A stretch of 34,963 nt of DNA from positions 1-34,963 of the forward strand of contig CAYWIM010000046.1 in NCBI GenBank assembly GCA_964458325.1, in the 5' to 3' direction. This DNA is from JAGMXM01 sp964458325 (GTDB lineage Bacteria; Verrucomicrobiota; Verrucomicrobiia; Limisphaerales; UBA1319). Positions 1 to 8,137 of the stretch are shown in pieces. Position 1 is the first letter of the stretch, and each line of letters begins with the position of its first letter. The position numbers and the translations under genes are program-made. The notes beneath the pieces were generated by a model. It was given only the letters and a program-made list of their open reading frames with translations, was not told the DNA's origin and made no database searches.

Positions 1-757
1 TCCCGATGAACGCATGGAAGTTGGTCAGGACGGTCTTCTCCGTCAGCGGTTCCTCGATTGCTTTCGCAACGCCAAAATCGATGACTTTGGGAACCGGTTT
101 TCCATCCTGAACCGTCACGAGAACGTTGGAGGGCTTCAAGTCACGGTGGATAATTCCCTTTTGATGAGCGTGCTGGATGGCGTGGCAGAGCTGGATGAAA
201 AGGGCCAGGCGTTCCGGAATCGAGAGCCGATTCGCATCGCAATAATCGGTAATCCGGACTCCCCGAACCAATTCCATGACGAAAAACGGACGGCCTGTTG
301 CGGTTGCCCCGCCGTCGAGCACGCGTGCGATGCTCGGATGATCCATGAGCGCGAGCGCCTGTCGCTCCGCCTCGAACCGGGCCACGATGCTCTTCGTATC
401 CATGCCCAGCTTGATCACCTTGACGGCCACCAGGCGCCGAACAGGTTCGCGCTGCTCCGCCCGATATACGACACCGAACCCCCCCTCGCCGATCTTCTCC
501 AGGAGCTTGTAACGGCCGATGAGCTGGCCGATTTGCTCCTCTTCGAGTGCCAGCTTGCCCGCGGCCTGCATGGATTCCCGGAGACGCTCCACAGCGCCAT
601 GTTGGAGAACAGTCTCCGCTTCGTCGCTCTCGATCAAGGCCTGAACGGCTTCTTTGAGCTCCGGATCGCCGGCAGTCGCGCGCTCCACAAAAGCGGCCCG
701 GGCCTCCTTGGAAGGCTGCTCCAGAGCTTCGAGAAAAATCTCGCGTTCCCGGTTCAT
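1..757 (-). CDS. Serine/threonine protein kinase, N-terminal part (runs off the left edge)
   Basis: The first 252 codons of a Hanks-type Ser/Thr kinase are present; the C-terminus lies outside the window. A helical N-terminal segment (residues 1-80) precedes the kinase domain. Visible motifs are the glycine-rich loop GEGGFG (90-95), the ATP-anchoring lysine in AVKVIK (about 113), the catalytic loop HRDLKPSN (204-211) and DFG (227-229). The start at 757 is chosen because a GAGGA ribosome-binding site precedes it and no earlier in-frame ATG is apparent. It lies 56 bp downstream of an ECF sigma factor on the same strand, a pairing common in Planctomycetota, Verrucomicrobiota and Acidobacteriota, where the kinase is thought to act with the sigma factor. 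The substrate cannot be told from the sequence, and the missing C-terminus may carry TPR or WD40 repeats as in relatives. Confidence 0.93.
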   Translation of the reverse strand, partial: MNREREIFLEALEQPSKEARAAFVERATAGDPELKEAVQALIESDEAETVLQHGAVERLRESMQAAGKLALEEEQIGQLIGRYKLLEKIGEGGFGVVYRAEQREPVRRLVAVKVIKLGMDTKSIVARFEAERQALALMDHPSIARVLDGGATATGRPFFVMELVRGVRITDYCDANRLSIPERLALFIQLCHAIQHAHQKGIIHRDLKPSNVLVTVQDGKPVPKVIDFGVAKAIEEPLTEKTVLTNFHAFIG

Positions 758-813
758 TTGGCTTCGTTCCTCGACTTGACATGCGGACGATCCAGGACGA
801 GTCCGCCAACTTC

Positions 814-1386
814 TTACTCTTGCTCACGGCGCGAACGCTGCCTTCCGATTTGCCTTCTCAACCACGCTCGAGCATAAGTCCATGTGCGCTCGGCGTTTCG
901 CAACGACATGCCCATGGTCGTCGCCGACTCCTCCATGGTCATCCCGACGAAATACCGCAGCTTGACGAGTCTCGCCCCGACAGGGTCCACCTTGTCCAGC
1001 AAGTCGAGCGCTTCGTCCACAGCCAGCACTTCATCGGGAACCACGTTCTGAACCAGATGATCCTCCTCCAGTTCCTCACGCGTTGCACCACCGCCGCGCC
1101 GTATCGCTCGTTTCCGGCGCGCCGAGTCCACGAGGATGCGCCGCATCGCTTCTGCCGCGGCGGAGAAAAAGTGAGCCCGGTTTTCGAAGGGGGCATCGCC
1201 GTCGCCCATCAGCCTCAGCCATGCTTCATGGACCAAGGCGGTCGGTTGCAGCGTGTGTCCCGGCGCTTCACCGGCCATTTTTTGGGCCGCAATGCGCTTC
1301 AGCTCCGTGTAAACGAGCGAGAGCAGCTGCTCGGCCCCCTGCTGGCTGCCACCCCGGATCTCGCTCAGGAGTTGTGTGATTTGCAT
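814..1386 (-). CDS. ECF-type RNA polymerase sigma factor (TIGR02999-like)
   Basis: This 190-residue protein starts MQITQLLSEI and has the sigma-70 region 2 (around LVYTELKRIAAQKM and ALVHEAWLRLMG) and region 4 (LRYFVGMTMEESA...LRNAERTWTYARAWL) typical of the extracytoplasmic-function sigma subfamily found beside Ser/Thr kinases. It would direct core RNA polymerase to a small regulon. The reading frame opens upstream to 1419, but that extension overlaps the previous gene's stop, and family alignment favours the Met at 1386. It is followed by the kinase and preceded within 14 bp by a transporter gene, so it may be co-transcribed with both. No anti-sigma factor is visible; control through the kinase is inferred. 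Confidence 0.9.
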   Translation of the reverse strand: MQITQLLSEIRGGSQQGAEQLLSLVYTELKRIAAQKMAGEAPGHTLQPTALVHEAWLRLMGDGDAPFENRAHFFSAAAEAMRRILVDSARRKRAIRRGGGATREELEEDHLVQNVVPDEVLAVDEALDLLDKVDPVGARLVKLRYFVGMTMEESATTMGMSLRNAERTWTYARAWLRRQIGRQRSRREQE

Positions 1387-1399
1387 GCAGGCCGCGCGT

Positions 1400-2332
1400 T
1401 TATGTTGCGGGGGGGACACGCCACCTCCAAATCCCGGCCAACATGCTGCCGATCACCGAGTGAAACACGCTCGAGATGGCGCACGGCACGGGGGCCAGCG
1501 TCCCTGGAAAATGGCGCTGCGCCAGCACCACACCCAGCCCTGAGTTCTGCATTCCCACCTCGATCGATAGGGTGCGGGCGATCTGCGTCTGATAGCCCAA
1601 GATCCGAGCGAACAGGTAGCCGATCAGAAATCCGCCTGCATGCAGCAGGAACACCGCCAGCAACAGGATAGCGCCGGAGGATCGGATGGCCGCGGCGTTC
1701 TGGCCGATGATGCTCGAACAGATCAGGGCGATGGCGGCCACCGACACCAGGGGCGAGACTGGCAACAGGACACGAACCAGCCGGGGCGCCCGACGGTTGA
1801 GGATCACCCCGGCCAACACGGGGATCAGCACGACCTGGGCCGTGCTGCGCAGCAATCCCCATGCGTCCACCTCCACGTAGCGCCCCGCCAGCCAATGCGT
1901 CAGCCACGGCGTCATGACCACCGCTCCCAGCGTCGAGCACATGGTCATGATGACGGACAGCGCCACATGGGCCCGAGCCAGATACGCCACCACGTTCGAC
2001 GCCGTTCCTCCTGGACAGCACGCCACCAGGATCAGACCCACCGCGAAATCCGACTCGAGCGACAGCCCGCGAGCCACCGTCCATCCCATCAGAGGCATGA
2101 TCATGTATTGGCCGACATAGCCGGCCGCCACCGCGCGCGGCATGCGCAACACCCCGCGAAAATCGTCCACAGTCAGCGTGATCCCCATCCCCAACATGAT
2201 CGCCGCCAACCCCCATACAATCGCATCGCCCCGAAACCACGTGAACCAAGGGGGATGAACCAGCGCCGCAATGCCGCCCAGCGCCACCCAGACGGGGAAC
2301 AAGTTGGTCGCTCGATTCAACCAGCGCTGCAT
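1400..2332 (-). CDS. Bile acid:sodium symporter (BASS) family transporter
   Basis: A 310-residue, very hydrophobic protein with about nine to ten predicted membrane helices. The sequence CCPGGTASNVV (about residue 105) and the segment EVGMQNSGLGVVLA (about 265) match the two crossing-helix motifs of the SBF/BASS fold, which in known members form the sodium and substrate site. The family imports organic anions such as bile acids, pantoate or keto acids; the substrate here is unknown. A GAGG ribosome-binding site lies 6 nt before the ATG. It sits between the Sel1-repeat protein and the sigma factor on the same strand with short gaps. Confidence 0.9.
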   Translation of the reverse strand: MQRWLNRATNLFPVWVALGGIAALVHPPWFTWFRGDAIVWGLAAIMLGMGITLTVDDFRGVLRMPRAVAAGYVGQYMIMPLMGWTVARGLSLESDFAVGLILVACCPGGTASNVVAYLARAHVALSVIMTMCSTLGAVVMTPWLTHWLAGRYVEVDAWGLLRSTAQVVLIPVLAGVILNRRAPRLVRVLLPVSPLVSVAAIALICSSIIGQNAAAIRSSGAILLLAVFLLHAGGFLIGYLFARILGYQTQIARTLSIEVGMQNSGLGVVLAQRHFPGTLAPVPCAISSVFHSVIGSMLAGIWRWRVPPAT

Positions 2333-2359
2333 CTGTCGCCTCGGGTTGAAGGCCAGAGC

Positions 2360-3670
2360 CTACAGCTCATCGGGAATGCCAGCTGGCGCATTGGTCTCGG
2401 GCGGCAGGAACCGCTCCGCCAATGCCGACGCAGCACGGATCGCCGCAGCAATGTCCGCCGGAGACATCTCGAGCGCCAGCACGTCGCGGTTGCGCGCGGC
2501 TTCCGGATCGCCGATCCGGGCTGCCAGCGAGTTCCACTTGAACGCCTCGATCGCATTGGTGGCAACGCCCTGCCCTTTGGCATACATGATGCCGAGGTTG
2601 AACATGGCGCTGGCGTTGCCCTGTTCAGCGGCCTTTTGAAGCCATGTGAACGCCTGGGCCGGATCTGGATCCACGCCGCGGCCCTGGATGTAGAAAACTC
2701 CCAGGTTCGATTGGGCCGCCGGATGCCCTTGCTCGGCCGCCTTTCGCAACCAGACCGCCGCCTCCTTCACGTCCGGCTCGATCCCCTCCCCCGTGACATA
2801 CATGACGGCCAGGTTGTATTGGGCGTCCCGGCTGCCTTGCTCGGCCGCCTTCCGCGTCCAATGCTCCGCCTCGATCGGATCCCTCAGGACGCCGCGTCCG
2901 GTCATGCAGAGGACCGCCAGATTGAACTGGGCCTGCCCATGCCCTTGCTCGGCGGCCCTGCGAAGCCATTGCGCCGCCATCGCGTAATCCTGCACCACCC
3001 CTTCTCCGGATATGTATTGCAGAGCCAGCTCGAACTGAGCCTCCGCCAATCCCAGATCCGCTGCCTGCCGGAAATATTTCGAGGCCTCCGACATGTCCCG
3101 GCTCACCCCCCGGCCCGCCGCATAGCGGCGCCCTTGCTCGAACAATACTTCCGCCTCCGCGCGCTGCACCCGCTCCCGCTCCGCCCGCGCCGCCGCCTCC
3201 AGCGCCGCGCGCTCGGCCTCCTCCCGCTCCTTCCGCAGATCCGCCAACCGGGTGCGCGCCGCCTCGTGGCTCCCCGCCGCCTTCTCCAGCCAGGACATGG
3301 CCTCGGCCAGGTTCGTGGGGCCGCCCCGCCCTCGAGCCAGGGCATCTCCCAGCTCGTATTGGGCTTCCGCCAACCCTTGCTCCGCGGCCTTCCGGTACCA
3401 CACCACCGCCTTCACCCAATCCGACCCGCCCTCCAGGCCTGAGGCGAACCGGCGGCCCCATTCCAATTGCGCAACCGCCTCTCCCCGCTCGGCCGCCTGC
3501 TCGAGCGCTGCGGCAGGAGGAGCCACCGCCTTCTCCTGCTGGCTCGCCTCGGCTAAGCCCTCCTGTCGGGGGCGTTCCCTCCATCGCACCGCCCAAAATG
3601 CCGCCAGCAAAACCAATCCCAACCCCAACCCCGCGATCACTCGCCACGCACGCTTCCGCTCGTCGCTCAT
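2360..3670 (-). CDS. Membrane-anchored Sel1-repeat (SLR/TPR-like) protein
   Basis: This 436-residue protein begins with a short basic stretch and one transmembrane segment (about residues 11-28), likely a signal anchor that puts the repeats on the far side of the inner membrane. I count eight Sel1-like repeats of about 36 residues, each ending in a pattern like WLRKAAEQG. A charged, Arg/Glu/Ala-rich helical insertion of roughly 40 residues separates repeats 2 and 3. Sel1 repeats form alpha-helical scaffolds for protein-protein contacts, so a role in envelope complex assembly or signalling is possible, but no partner is identified. It lies 55 bp after queG on the same strand. Confidence 0.88.
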   Translation of the reverse strand: MSDERKRAWRVIAGLGLGLVLLAAFWAVRWRERPRQEGLAEASQQEKAVAPPAAALEQAAERGEAVAQLEWGRRFASGLEGGSDWVKAVVWYRKAAEQGLAEAQYELGDALARGRGGPTNLAEAMSWLEKAAGSHEAARTRLADLRKEREEAERAALEAAARAERERVQRAEAEVLFEQGRRYAAGRGVSRDMSEASKYFRQAADLGLAEAQFELALQYISGEGVVQDYAMAAQWLRRAAEQGHGQAQFNLAVLCMTGRGVLRDPIEAEHWTRKAAEQGSRDAQYNLAVMYVTGEGIEPDVKEAAVWLRKAAEQGHPAAQSNLGVFYIQGRGVDPDPAQAFTWLQKAAEQGNASAMFNLGIMYAKGQGVATNAIEAFKWNSLAARIGDPEAARNRDVLALEMSPADIAAAIRAASALAERFLPPETNAPAGIPDEL

Positions 3671-3725
3671 ATCCGAAAACTACGGATTCGCATCGCGAAC
3701 ACAAGACCAGGTTTGGACGCCTCGC

Positions 3726-4754
3726 TTACGAGCTGGAGACGGATCGGATCCGGGATAGCGCCCATTCGGCATGTTCGGCCACCAGCGGTTCCGGATCGCG
3801 CGCCAGCCGTTCGAGCGCGGCCCGCGCCAGGTCCCCACCCGTGTTTCCCAGAGCCACACAGACGTTGCGCAACAGCCCGCGCCGCCGGATCCGGGCGATG
3901 GGCGTGCCCTCGAACTTCGCGCGGAACCGGCCATCGTCCAGGGCAGCCAGCTCGAGCAGGTCCGGCTCCGCCAGGTCCGGCCGGCCATATGGGGCCAGGA
4001 GCCGGGCGCCGCGGGCGAACCGGTTCCACGGGCAGGCGGCCAGGCAGTCGTCACAACCGAAGATCCGCGGGCCGATGGCGGGGCGCCATTCGACCGGGAT
4101 CGACCCTTTGCACTCGATGGTCAGATACGAGATGCAGCGGCGGGCATCGAGCTGGAACGGGGCAGCGATCGCGCGGGTCGGGCAGGCGTCGATGCAGCGG
4201 CGGCAGGATCCGCACCGGTTCTTCTCCGGCGGATCCGGCTCGAGATCGAGGGTGGTGAGGATCCACGCCAGGAAGATCCAGTTGCCGTCGGCTCGGCTGA
4301 TCAGATTGGTGTGCTTGCCGATGAACCCCAGGCCCGCCCGCTCGGCGTGGTCGCGCTCGGCCAGCGGGCCGGTATCGACGGACCAGCGGCACCGGACCCC
4401 CGGCCCGCCCTTCTCCTCGAGCCAGCCGGCCAGCGCCGCCAGCGGCTCCGCCAGCACCTGGTGATAATCCGCCCCCCGCGCATACCGGGCGATCAGGCCC
4501 CTGCATTCGCGGGCCGGGCGGCCAGCCTCATGGGAGTAGGCTGCGGAAAGAACCACCAGCGTCCGAGCACCCGCCAGAACTCGCTGGGGATCGAGCCGTT
4601 TCTCGAGCTGGCGTTCGAGGTAGCCCATCTGGCCGTGCCATCCCCGGAGGATCCAGCTCCGACACTCGGCCGCGTGAATCGAGGGAGAGGCGGGAGCGAA
4701 CCGGCAGCTCGAGAATCCGCGCTCGAGCGCCTGCTGGCGGAACGCCTCCTTCAT
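3726..4754 (-). CDS. queG: Epoxyqueuosine reductase
   Basis: QueG reduces epoxyqueuosine to queuosine in tRNA, the last step of queuosine synthesis, using cobalamin and two [4Fe-4S] clusters. The 342-residue protein shows the expected order: an N-terminal cobalamin-binding domain with DTGPLAERDHAERAGLGFIG (including the likely catalytic Asp), the first cluster motif CGSCRRCIDACP, the second cluster motif CDDCLAACPW, and a C-terminal HEAT-like tail. The E. coli enzyme is about 379 residues, so this one is complete but slightly short. The ATG at 4754 overlaps the aroK stop as ATGA, which indicates translational coupling. An open frame continues upstream, but it is antisense-type, Pro/Arg-rich sequence over aroK and is not coding. 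Confidence 0.95.
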   Translation of the reverse strand: MKEAFRQQALERGFSSCRFAPASPSIHAAECRSWILRGWHGQMGYLERQLEKRLDPQRVLAGARTLVVLSAAYSHEAGRPARECRGLIARYARGADYHQVLAEPLAALAGWLEEKGGPGVRCRWSVDTGPLAERDHAERAGLGFIGKHTNLISRADGNWIFLAWILTTLDLEPDPPEKNRCGSCRRCIDACPTRAIAAPFQLDARRCISYLTIECKGSIPVEWRPAIGPRIFGCDDCLAACPWNRFARGARLLAPYGRPDLAEPDLLELAALDDGRFRAKFEGTPIARIRRRGLLRNVCVALGNTGGDLARAALERLARDPEPLVAEHAEWALSRIRSVSSS

Positions 4755-5323
4755 GCCGGAGGGCGCTGGCTGCGCGCCAGGTGGAAATGATAAAGCACCT
4801 GCTGGACGACGCGGCGGAGGGGCCTGCGTTCCGTGTTGACCAGGACGTCGGCTTGGCGGTAGACGGGGGCACGCTCGGCCAGCAGCTGGCGGATGCGGCC
4901 TTGCGGATCGGGAGTCTGGAGCAGCGGACGATGCATGTGGCGCCGGGCCCGCGACCAGATGATTTCGGGCGATGCCCACAGGCAGACCACCAACGCGTGC
5001 TCCTGGAGGGCGGCCAGGTTCGCCAGCTGGGCCCCCAGCCCGCCCCCCGTGGCGATCACCACCCGGTCCCACCCCTTCATCTCCAACACCAGCCGGCGCT
5101 CGAACTCGCGAAACCACGCCTCGCCCACCTGGGAAAACACCTCGCTGATCTTGCGGTCCAGGCGGCTCTCGATCAGCGCGTCCGTGTCCACAAACTGGAA
5201 ATCCAGGGCGTGCGCCGCCGCCCGGCCGACACTCGATTTGCCGGTCGCCATGAACCCGATCAATGCCAGATTCCGGATGTGACGCGCTGGTTGCATGCTC
5301 GGCTGCGAACGGCCGCGGCTCAT
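4751..5323 (-). CDS. aroK: Shikimate kinase
   Basis: The enzyme phosphorylates shikimate with ATP in the chorismate pathway. The 190-residue protein has the P-loop GFMATGKSS, the shikimate-binding DTDALIE and the glycine motif ATGGG, followed by the adenine-lid region with RPLL and the ERAPVYRQAD segment, all in normal order. The start at 5323 gives a short N-terminal extension; a second Met at 5296 (MQPARH) fits family length better, and neither has a clear ribosome-binding site. Its stop overlaps the queG start by ATGA. It is divergent from ptsI, with about 80 bp between the two starts that must hold both promoters. Confidence 0.93.
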   Translation of the reverse strand: MSRGRSQPSMQPARHIRNLALIGFMATGKSSVGRAAAHALDFQFVDTDALIESRLDRKISEVFSQVGEAWFREFERRLVLEMKGWDRVVIATGGGLGAQLANLAALQEHALVVCLWASPEIIWSRARRHMHRPLLQTPDPQGRIRQLLAERAPVYRQADVLVNTERRPLRRVVQQVLYHFHLARSQRPPA

Positions 5324-5403
5324 GCAATGGTGGCATGCCCGGACCGCTGGCGAAAAGAAAAATTGAATTTTATTCGAATGCCTGTCCGGGCTACACTGCG
5401 TCC

Positions 5404-7248
5404 ATGTTGGAATTCTCGCGACTGGGCGAACAGGTGTTTCAGGGGATTGCCGCCGCAGCCGGCATCGCGCGCGGCAAGGCGCTCGTGATCGAGCGCAACG
5501 AACGCCAGGTGCCCCGTTACGATGTGTCCGAGCCCGATCTGCCCCGCGAGCTCGAGCGGTTCGAATCGGCCCTCACGGCGACGCGCCGCCAGATTCACGA
5601 GACCAAACGGCAGGTGTCCGAGGCCATGGGCGCGGACGCGGCCGGGATCTTCGACGCCCATCTGCTGGTCCTCGAAGACCAAAGCCTGATCGGCGAAGTG
5701 CTCCGCTTGGCGGAATCCCAGCGGATCAATATCGACTTCATCCTCGAACAGGTTGCCGATAAATACGTGCGCACCTTGAGCAGCCTCCAAGACGATTACC
5801 TCCGCGAGCGCGCCAAGGATGTTCGGGACGTGATCAACCGGGTTCTGGACAACCTGCTAAGCCGGCGCCACGGAGCCGAGCTGGCCGCCCTCCGCGAGCC
5901 CTGCATCATCATCGCCGAGGACCTCGCGCCCTCCCTCACCGCCCAGCTGCGCCGCGACCTCGTGCTTGGATTCGCCACGGACATCGGCAGCAAGACGTCC
6001 CACACGGCGATCCTGGCCCGGTCGCTGCGCCTGCCGGCTGTGGTCGGACTCCAGACCGCCAGCCGACTGATGCGCACCGGCCAGTCGGTCCTGCTCGATG
6101 GCTACAACGGGCTGCTGATCCTCAATCCAACCGACCAAGCCCTCTACGAATACGGCCAGGTCGAGCGGCGCCAGTTCCGCTTCGAGGAACGGCTCAACGA
6201 GGTCCATGACCAGCCCGCCATCACCCTCGACGGCCATCGCATCACCCTCTCCGCCAACCTCGAACAGGTCGCCGGCATCGAGGCCGTCCAGTCCAGCGGC
6301 GCCGAAGGCGTCGGCCTTTTCCGGACCGAATTCCTCTTCATCAAACGCCACACCACCCCCACTGAACAGGAACAATACGAGGCCTACCGCCAAGTGGCCG
6401 CCGCCCTCAAACCCCAGCCGGTCGTCATCCGCACGCTCGATCTCGGCGGCGACAAATTCGTCTCTCATCTCGAGATGCCATCCGAGCTCAACCCCTTTCT
6501 CGGCTGGCGGGCGATCCGGTTCTGCCTCCAGGAGGAGGCCCTTTTCCGGAGCCAGCTCCGAGCCATTCTTCGCGCCAGCGCCGAAGGCAACGTCAAAATG
6601 ATGTACCCCATGGTCTGCAGCGTCGAGGAGCTCGATGCCGCCAACGCCCTGCTCGACCGCTGCCGCGCCGAACTCCGCGCCGAGGCCGTCCCCTTTGACG
6701 AGTCCATGGACGTCGGCGTGATGATCGAGGTCCCCTCTGCCGTTATGATCGCCGACAGCCTGGCCCGGCGCGTCAAGTTCTTCAGCCTCGGCACCAATGA
6801 CCTCATCCAATACACCCTCGCTGTCGACCGCACCAACGAGAAGATCGCGCATCTCTACTCTCCCACACACCCGGCCATCGTGCGCCTGATCCAGCTGGCC
6901 GTCGAGGCCGCCCACCAGCACGGGATCTGGGTCGGCGTGTGCGGCGAGATGGCCGGCGATCCGGTGTTGGCGCCGCTGCTCCTGGGATTGGGGATCGACG
7001 AGCTGAGCGTGGCCCCCCCCCTGGTGCCGCGCATCAAGTTCCTGATCCGCCGCCTCAAGCTGGCCGAAGCGCAGGAGCTGGCCGATCTCGCCCTCACCTC
7101 CGATTCGGCCGGCCCCACCCTCGAGCGTTGCCAGGCCCTCGCACGCCACGCCGCCCCCAGCCTGTTCGACAATGCCGCAGGGCCCGCCGATTCCGATCCG
7201 CCCGCGATGGAACCTCGATCCTCCCCATCCGCACCTGCCGATTTATGA
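5404..7248 (+). CDS. ptsI: Phosphoenolpyruvate-protein phosphotransferase (PTS enzyme I)
   Basis: Enzyme I takes phosphate from phosphoenolpyruvate and passes it to HPr. In this 614-residue protein the N-terminal GIAAAAGIARGKA segment, the phospho-histidine site DIGSKTSHTAIL (His200), the PEP-binding barrel with LFRTEFLF, the SLGTNDL motif and the CGEMAGDP cysteine motif are all present, so it should be active. A Ser/Pro-rich tail of about 40 residues extends past the usual family end. The frame opens upstream, but the Met at 5404 aligns with family starts. No HPr gene is adjacent. Its stop overlaps the next gene's ATG (ATGA), an unusual pairing with a nucleotidyltransferase. Confidence 0.95.
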   Translation: MLEFSRLGEQVFQGIAAAAGIARGKALVIERNERQVPRYDVSEPDLPRELERFESALTATRRQIHETKRQVSEAMGADAAGIFDAHLLVLEDQSLIGEVLRLAESQRINIDFILEQVADKYVRTLSSLQDDYLRERAKDVRDVINRVLDNLLSRRHGAELAALREPCIIIAEDLAPSLTAQLRRDLVLGFATDIGSKTSHTAILARSLRLPAVVGLQTASRLMRTGQSVLLDGYNGLLILNPTDQALYEYGQVERRQFRFEERLNEVHDQPAITLDGHRITLSANLEQVAGIEAVQSSGAEGVGLFRTEFLFIKRHTTPTEQEQYEAYRQVAAALKPQPVVIRTLDLGGDKFVSHLEMPSELNPFLGWRAIRFCLQEEALFRSQLRAILRASAEGNVKMMYPMVCSVEELDAANALLDRCRAELRAEAVPFDESMDVGVMIEVPSAVMIADSLARRVKFFSLGTNDLIQYTLAVDRTNEKIAHLYSPTHPAIVRLIQLAVEAAHQHGIWVGVCGEMAGDPVLAPLLLGLGIDELSVAPPLVPRIKFLIRRLKLAEAQELADLALTSDSAGPTLERCQALARHAAPSLFDNAAGPADSDPPAMEPRSSPSAPADL

Positions 7249-7994
7249 AAGCCATCATTCTCGCCGCCGGGTACGCGACGCGGCTCTATCCTCTCACGCT
7301 CACCCGGGCCAAACCTCTGTTGCCCGTCGCCGGGAAACCCATGATCGAATACGTCCGGGCCGCCCTCGCCCCCCTCGAAGGAGTGGACCGGCTCTGTGTG
7401 GTCACCAACGCGAAGTTCGCCGCCCAGTTCCAGCAATGGGCGGACGCCACCGCCCGCCTCCCCGGCGCGCCGCCCATCACGATCGTCAATGACGGCTCGA
7501 CCGATGATACCAACAAGCTGGGCGCCATCGGCGACCTCCAGCTGGTCCTCGATCGCGAGGCCATCGACGACGACATCGTCGTGGTCGCCGGTGACAATCT
7601 CTTCAGCCAATCCCTCGCCGGGTTCGACCAGGTCGGCCGTGCCCGCCAAACCCCTGTCCTGGCCATCTACGACGTCGGCAATCTCGAGATGGTCAAGAAA
7701 TACAACGCCATCACACTCGATCCCGACGGCCGCATTTTGTTCTTCGAGGAGAAGCCGGCCCGCCCCGCCACCACGCTCACCGGAATCGCCCTCTACTATT
7801 ACCCGCGCGCCGCGCTCCCGTTGATCCGGCAATACATCCGCGAAGGCAACAACCCCGACCAGCCCGGGCGCCTCATCCAGTGGCTCTACACGCGCACCGC
7901 CGTCTATACGTGGCGGGTGCCCGGCATCTGGTTCGACATCGGCGCCCACGACAGCCTGGCCGAAGCCGACCGCATCTTCGCCTCGATCCGCTGA
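7245..7994 (+). CDS. Sugar-1-phosphate nucleotidyltransferase (RmlA/GlmU-N type)
   Basis: This 249-residue protein has the nucleotidyltransferase fold that joins an NTP and a sugar phosphate to give an NDP-sugar. The N-terminus MKAIILAAGYATRLYPLT is the nucleotide-binding loop, with Tyr-Ala replacing the more usual Gly-x-Gly-Thr spacing. KPLLPVAGKP is the activating-lysine segment, GDNLF carries the metal-binding Asp, and a GIALYYYP/IWFDIGAHDS pattern follows. There is no C-terminal left-handed beta-helix, so it is a single-domain enzyme like glucose-1-phosphate thymidylyltransferase. The exact sugar is not predictable. Its ATG overlaps the ptsI stop, so it is translated with enzyme I. Confidence 0.9.
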   Translation: MKAIILAAGYATRLYPLTLTRAKPLLPVAGKPMIEYVRAALAPLEGVDRLCVVTNAKFAAQFQQWADATARLPGAPPITIVNDGSTDDTNKLGAIGDLQLVLDREAIDDDIVVVAGDNLFSQSLAGFDQVGRARQTPVLAIYDVGNLEMVKKYNAITLDPDGRILFFEEKPARPATTLTGIALYYYPRAALPLIRQYIREGNNPDQPGRLIQWLYTRTAVYTWRVPGIWFDIGAHDSLAEADRIFASIR

Positions 7995-7998
7995 TCGC

Positions 7999-8026
7999 GC
8001 CCCAAAACCGGCATCGGATTCGGGGC
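7999..8026. terminator. Weak hairpin between convergent genes
   Basis: GCCCC (7999-8003) can pair with GGGGC (8022-8026), with a smaller CCG/CGG stem inside. No T-tract follows on either strand. It lies between the convergent nucleotidyltransferase and efflux-channel genes, where a bidirectional terminator would be expected, but the structure is weak. Confidence 0.2.
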
Positions 8027-8137
8027 TCCACCTTCATGGGGGGCTTGCGGCCTTCGGCTTTGGGCCACAATAAGGTGACAGGTTCATAGTACCCCGGCGA
8101 GGATCCCGGCGCCATGGGCTGGGGATGGTGACGAGGG

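Noticed and set aside
1640..3442. Long plus-strand open frame opposite the BASS and Sel1 genes
   Set aside because: Arg/Gln/His/Pro-rich composition typical of the antisense of GC-rich genes; the minus-strand genes have clear families.
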